Source: Lysinibacillus sphaericus (GTDB lineage: Bacteria; Bacillota; Bacilli; Bacillales_A; Planococcaceae). From it: a DNA stretch of 64,000 nt. The position numbers were made by a program, and so were the translations under genes. Positions 60,252 through 64,000 of this stretch are shown here, piece by piece (position 1 is the stretch's first letter; the number at the start of each line of letters is the position of its first letter). The notes beneath the pieces are model-generated. The model had not been told where the DNA came from and did no database searches. It worked only from the letters and a program-made list of their open reading frames with translations. Location: assembly GCF_001629735.1 (NCBI RefSeq), contig NZ_CP015224.1, positions 2,294,001-2,358,000 on the forward strand. The letters are read 5' to 3'.

Positions 60252-61895
60252 ATGCAAAATATCCAACAATTATTCCAGAGCGAAGATGGAAATGTTCAAC
60301 AAAGAGAGAATTTTTTATCCTTATTAGAGAAAATTGTTTCTTCATTAGATAAGTTAAAGGATCCAAATAAAACTACACTAGGTCCAATGAAAGACCGCTC
60401 TGCTAATTTTTATCAAGAGCTGATGCAGGATCATCAAGTGCCAACTACTGGTGTTGGGCTCGATCAAGTGGTAGAAGAATTAACACAATTAATGCAAGGG
60501 CATCCTTATCATACGCGTAACTTTGTCACTAATGTTTTACCTATGGCCAGCATTCCTGGCGTATTAGGCCAGTTTACAAATGCCCTTCTGAATGGCAATA
60601 ACTTATGGGACGTTTATGGACCGGCTGCCGCTGAATGCGAAGTAAAAGTAGTGGCCATGATGTCTAAATTAGTAGGCTATGATTACACGAAAAGCTTTGG
60701 CTATACTACATGGGGCGGTCAAGGGGCTGTTTTCAGCGGATTACGTCTAGCTATTGCAAAGCAATTCCCACACGCTAAAGAAGATGGTATTCCTAATAAT
60801 TTATATTGCTTTGCTTCAGAAAACGCACATTATAGTCTTTTAAAATCTATTGAAGCAGTAGGTATTGGTAGTAAACATTTAGTACGCGTAAAAGCAGGCA
60901 AAGATCACGCAATGGATGTGGAAGACTTACGCGCACGTATGACTGAGGTCATTGAAAAAGGCGGTATTCCTGTCTATGTCGTAGCAACAACAGGTGCAAC
61001 AGATCAATTTGGCATTGATGATGTAAAGGCGGTAAAAGAAGTCACAACTAGCCTTGAGCAAAAGTACAATCTACAACCAGTACATATTCACGCGGACTCA
61101 GCTTTAGGTGGTTTTTATGCATTCTTCAATGATTATGATTTCAAGAAAAACCCGCTACAATTTGAAGAGGATGTTTTACAAGGTCTGTCACAGATCCATG
61201 AACGTATGCAGCATCTAGCAATTGCCGATAGCCTATGCTTTGATTTCCAAAAGCTTGGACAAACACCTTATTTAACAAGCTTATTCTTAATTAAAGACGG
61301 TAAAAGCTTACAGCTATTAGATATAGAGGACTTTGATACACCATATGTTGGTAATCGTGGCTACGGCTCCTATCATACAGGTTACACGTTAGAATGTTCT
61401 CGCATGGGTAGCTCTATTGCCATTTTGGCTGCTTTGCAGGCATTTGGGAAGGAAGGCTATCAACAAATACTAGCCAATTATGTACGCGTGAATTTAGCAT
61501 TCCGTTCACAGTTAGCTGCAAAAATACCAAGCCTACAGGTTGTCAATGAAATGAATATTGGGCCAGTCACTGCCTTCCGTTTATACCCAGATGGTTTGAG
61601 CTGGCAAGCAGAACAAGCTGGTCACTATTCACAAGATCAAATTGAACGTATTAATGCTATCAATGCTTCTTTATTTGAGATTATCGGAGAAGGTCGAGAC
61701 GAAGTATTTTTTGGTGATACAACTCGAGTTTGCACAGTACGTACAAATGATACAACACAACATGTCCCAGTGGCTGCGGCAAAGTTCTTCTCCATTTCAC
61801 CCTATACAGAAATTGAGCATATCCCTAATATGATTCAGTTCTTACAGAAAAAGCTTCAAGTATTGGAGGCGTCTCAAATTGCGTATCGTCAATAA
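60252..61895 (+). CDS. PLP-dependent decarboxylase (group II, Glu/Tyr type)
   Basis: A 547-residue amino-acid decarboxylase-like enzyme. [20 protein letters not shown] and [20 protein letters not shown] are N-terminal landmarks; [17 protein letters not shown] holds the PLP-stacking His; [16 protein letters not shown] has the Asp that pairs with the pyridine nitrogen; [13 protein letters not shown] has the Schiff-base lysine. Substrate unknown. The frame starts with four ATG-rich codons; the fourth (60252) is best spaced from AAGGA. The chemoreceptor gene begins within its end. Confidence 0.8.
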   Translation: MQNIQQLFQSEDGNVQQRENFLSLLEKIVSSLDKLKDPNKTTLGPMKDRSANFYQELMQDHQVPTTGVGLDQVVEELTQLMQGHPYHTRNFVTNVLPMASIPGVLGQFTNALLNGNNLWDVYGPAAAECEVKVVAMMSKLVGYDYTKSFGYTTWGGQGAVFSGLRLAIAKQFPHAKEDGIPNNLYCFASENAHYSLLKSIEAVGIGSKHLVRVKAGKDHAMDVEDLRARMTEVIEKGGIPVYVVATTGATDQFGIDDVKAVKEVTTSLEQKYNLQPVHIHADSALGGFYAFFNDYDFKKNPLQFEEDVLQGLSQIHERMQHLAIADSLCFDFQKLGQTPYLTSLFLIKDGKSLQLLDIEDFDTPYVGNRGYGSYHTGYTLECSRMGSSIAILAALQAFGKEGYQQILANYVRVNLAFRSQLAAKIPSLQVVNEMNIGPVTAFRLYPDGLSWQAEQAGHYSQDQIERINAINASLFEIIGEGRDEVFFGDTTRVCTVRTNDTTQHVPVAAAKFFSISPYTEIEHIPNMIQFLQKKLQVLEASQIAYRQ

Positions 61896-63576
61896 ATTTA
61901 AGAGTTCTTTACTCTATAAATATATTGCTAGCTTTACTATTCCGATAGCAATTATTTCATTAATATTTAGTATTGTATTGTTTGCTGTTTCGTATCGTAT
62001 TATCGACAATTTTGTTATTAAACAATTTGAATCGACATTAGAAATAACATCGAGCACTATATTTGAAGATATCGAGAAAAATGATGTAAAGGCTGCGGAT
62101 AATGGTAGTCCTGATAAATATAAAAAATTATTAGATCAATTGAACGCAACAGTTAAAAAATACGATATTGAAAATGCCTATGTGCTTTCTAATGCAAATG
62201 GTAAAGAGCATATCGTCGCTTTAAGTGATACTGACAATCATCAACAAGATTATGAATTTAGTGAAGAAATGCGTGAAGCTATAAACACAGGAACGATCCA
62301 AACTAGTGATATTTATAAAGATGAGTATGGTATCCATAAATCCATATTTATTCCATTTAAAGATACAGATATTATTTTTGGTTTAGATATGGACGCTTCC
62401 TTCATTTCTAAACTTCAAGCAGAAACACTTTGGATTTGTATTATTATGACGGTTATTTTTGTGATTTTAGGTATCATTGTTGCTTACTTTATTAGCGTAG
62501 GCATTACGAAGCCAATCAAAAAAATGACGCAATATGTAGGACAAGTCGCACAGGGAGAATTAGCGGTTGAACCTCTTAAAATAAAGGGTTCCAATGAAAT
62601 TGCTCAACTTTCATCAGGCATTGAAAATATGACAGAGGATTTACGCATTTTGATTCAGCAAATTGCTCAAAATGCTGAGCAAGTGGCAGCCATGTCTGAG
62701 GAATTAACGGCAAGCTCTGAACAAACAAGTGCATCCATACAGCAAATTACTTCTTCTATGCAAGAAGTTGCAGCCGGTTCAGAAAAACAAACCCATTCAA
62801 TTGAGGAAGTCGAGAGTCATATTACATCTATCTCGGGCAAAATGTCTGAAGTTGTGACAAGCGTTACGGATGTGACGGAAAAGGCATTTGATGCGTCAGC
62901 GATTTCAGAAAAAGGCAATACGACCATTAAAGATGCCACTGAAAAAATGGCCGTTACCTCTCAAGCTATTCAAGAATCCGCAACAGTTGTGGAGCGCTTA
63001 AGCACATACACAAATGAGATTGGAGATATTGTAACATTAATTACACAGATTACGGATCAAACCAATTTACTTGCTTTAAATGCTTCGATTGAGGCAGCTC
63101 GTGCAGGCGAACATGGGAAGGGCTTTGCAGTTGTTGCAGAGGAAGTACGTAAACTAGCAGATCAATCATTAGATGCAACAAATAGTATTCGTACACGCAT
63201 TGAAACGATTAAAGAGGAATCTGCGCAAGCCGTGAAATCAATGGCGATTAGCAGTAGCAATCTCGCGGAAAGCTCCACAACCTTCAATGCCTCAGGCGAA
63301 GCATTTGCTGATATTTACGCCCACATCACAGACCTGACGAAGGAAATGGATCATGTGAATAATATTATGTCCAATATCAACGAAGGAGTTAGCAGTATTG
63401 CTGTTTCTGTTGAACAAGTGGGAGTCGTAGCTGTCCAATCATCAGGCAATATTCAAAACGTGGCAGCTGCTTCCGAGGAGCAATCTGCAAGTATTGAAGA
63501 AATTACTGCATCCTCAAATAACCTAGCTGAAATGGCACAGGAACTTCGCCATATCATCCAGAAATTTAAATTATAA
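61879..63576 (+). CDS. Methyl-accepting chemotaxis protein
   Basis: A 565-residue receptor. Membrane spans ~12-37 and ~185-212 flank a small extracellular sensor (~40-180). HAMP follows ([20 protein letters not shown]), then the cytoplasmic hairpin with [20 protein letters not shown] and [20 protein letters not shown], where CheA/CheW bind. The start is TTG with GGAGG, 17 bases inside the decarboxylase gene, so the two are translationally coupled; the receptor might sense something related to that reaction. Confidence 0.93.
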   Translation: MRIVNKFKSSLLYKYIASFTIPIAIISLIFSIVLFAVSYRIIDNFVIKQFESTLEITSSTIFEDIEKNDVKAADNGSPDKYKKLLDQLNATVKKYDIENAYVLSNANGKEHIVALSDTDNHQQDYEFSEEMREAINTGTIQTSDIYKDEYGIHKSIFIPFKDTDIIFGLDMDASFISKLQAETLWICIIMTVIFVILGIIVAYFISVGITKPIKKMTQYVGQVAQGELAVEPLKIKGSNEIAQLSSGIENMTEDLRILIQQIAQNAEQVAAMSEELTASSEQTSASIQQITSSMQEVAAGSEKQTHSIEEVESHITSISGKMSEVVTSVTDVTEKAFDASAISEKGNTTIKDATEKMAVTSQAIQESATVVERLSTYTNEIGDIVTLITQITDQTNLLALNASIEAARAGEHGKGFAVVAEEVRKLADQSLDATNSIRTRIETIKEESAQAVKSMAISSSNLAESSTTFNASGEAFADIYAHITDLTKEMDHVNNIMSNINEGVSSIAVSVEQVGVVAVQSSGNIQNVAAASEEQSASIEEITASSNNLAEMAQELRHIIQKFKL

Positions 63577-63583
63577 ATAAACA

Positions 63584-63618
63584 AAACCGCTGTGCTCAAA
63601 AAGGCATAGCGGTTTTTT
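63584..63618 (+). terminator. Terminator after the chemoreceptor
   Basis: AAACCGCT (63584-63591) pairs with AGCGGTTT (63608-63615), then T-run. Confidence 0.85.
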
Positions 63619-63626
63619 TAGAGGAC

Positions 63627-63656
63627 AAAAAAATCTCCTACCAAGATGGTAGAAGA
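63627..63656 (-). terminator. Terminator after yqeY
   Basis: The arms 63634-63643 and 63647-63656 pair (TCTTCTACCA with TGGTAGGAGA on the minus strand); seven T follow (63627-63633). Confidence 0.85.
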
Positions 63657-64000
63657 TTAAGCAATAATACTTTTTACAACTTTTGAAATCACTGCACCCT
63701 CAGCTTGACCAGAAAGTAATGGTTTAGCAATTTTCATAGCTTCTCCCATATTCATTCCTTTTTCAACACCAGCGGCTACTAATTTTTCAGCAATCTCTTC
63801 TTCCGATAGTTGCTTTGGTAAGAAAGATTTCAAAAGTACTAATTTAGCTTCCTCTTTCTCGATTAAATCTGCTCGCTCAGCTTTTTGAGCACCCTCTAAA
63901 GCCTGATTTGTTTGTTTGACCTCTCGATTTACAATGGCCATTTCTTCATCTGCAGTTAAAGGCTCTCCTTTTTCTTTTTCAGCCAAATCTAAAGCTGATT
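63657..64000 (-). CDS. yqeY: GatB/YqeY domain protein, 3' part
   Basis: The C-terminal ~114 residues of a ~148-residue protein; the frame stays open to the window edge (…SALDLAEKEKGEPLTADEEM). LVLLKSFLPKQLSEEEIAEK and MNMGEAMKIAKPLLSGQAEG are conserved YqeY motifs, and the fold resembles the tRNA-binding tail of GatB. The role is not settled. In Bacillus yqeY lies near mtaB with rpsU, so gene order here is partly rearranged. The Met-like codon at 63986 is internal, not the start. Confidence 0.9.
   Translation of the reverse strand, partial: SALDLAEKEKGEPLTADEEMAIVNREVKQTNQALEGAQKAERADLIEKEEAKLVLLKSFLPKQLSEEEIAEKLVAAGVEKGMNMGEAMKIAKPLLSGQAEGAVISKVVKSIIA

Overview
The window is a low-GC Bacillota chromosome segment. 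It most resembles a spore-forming Bacillales of the Lysinibacillus type, judged from the hemW-hrcA-grpE-dnaK-dnaJ-prmA-rsmE-mtaB block with a CIRCE operator, from spore-surface-like genes, and from overall protein style; the genus is an inference. Host DNA lies at both ends (about 1-1234 and 42470-64000). Between them sits one apparently complete prophage of about 41.2 kb.

The prophage is inserted in the fourteenth to sixteenth codons of mtaB, the tRNA methylthiotransferase gene. The abandoned host promoter, RBS and first 16 codons remain at 1078-1242. The prophage end supplies its own promoter, RBS and first codons, so mtaB at 42422-43771 is again intact. The 8-bp sequence shared by the two ends (1235-1242 and 42462-42469) is the likely crossover core of a large serine recombinase (40305-42218).

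Prophage layout, right to left, since nearly all its genes are on the minus strand: integrase; an SOS-type (LexA-box) promoter driving a 59-residue protein toward two tandem XRE repressors; a three-operator early switch; small early genes; a candidate antisense RNA in front of an HUH-type Rep; PcfK, PcfJ and DUF3102 proteins; an ArpU-type regulator and a small tyrosine recombinase; a candidate late regulatory region and cos; a lambda-like head module (terminase, portal, ClpP-type protease, decoration protein, capsid); a P2-like contractile tail with a -1 frameshift tail chaperone; a cytosine methyltransferase; holin and amidase. At the far left is a cassette with its own XRE repressor and operators, carrying an HTH protein, an FtsK/SpoIIIE-like ATPase, a replication-relaxation protein and a membrane protein. 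No DnaB/DnaC/DnaD-type replication genes are seen, so the phage may replicate in a plasmid-like way.

Right of the prophage are three spore-surface-type genes with mother-cell-sigma-like promoters (two are near-identical paralogues), then rsmE, prmA, dnaJ, dnaK, grpE, hrcA and hemW. These are followed by a chromate transporter, a DUF4179-like membrane protein, a DHH phosphoesterase (NrnB type), a polysaccharide deacetylase, a PLP decarboxylase coupled to a chemoreceptor, and the 3' part of yqeY. No tRNA, rRNA, insertion sequence or CRISPR array was recognised.
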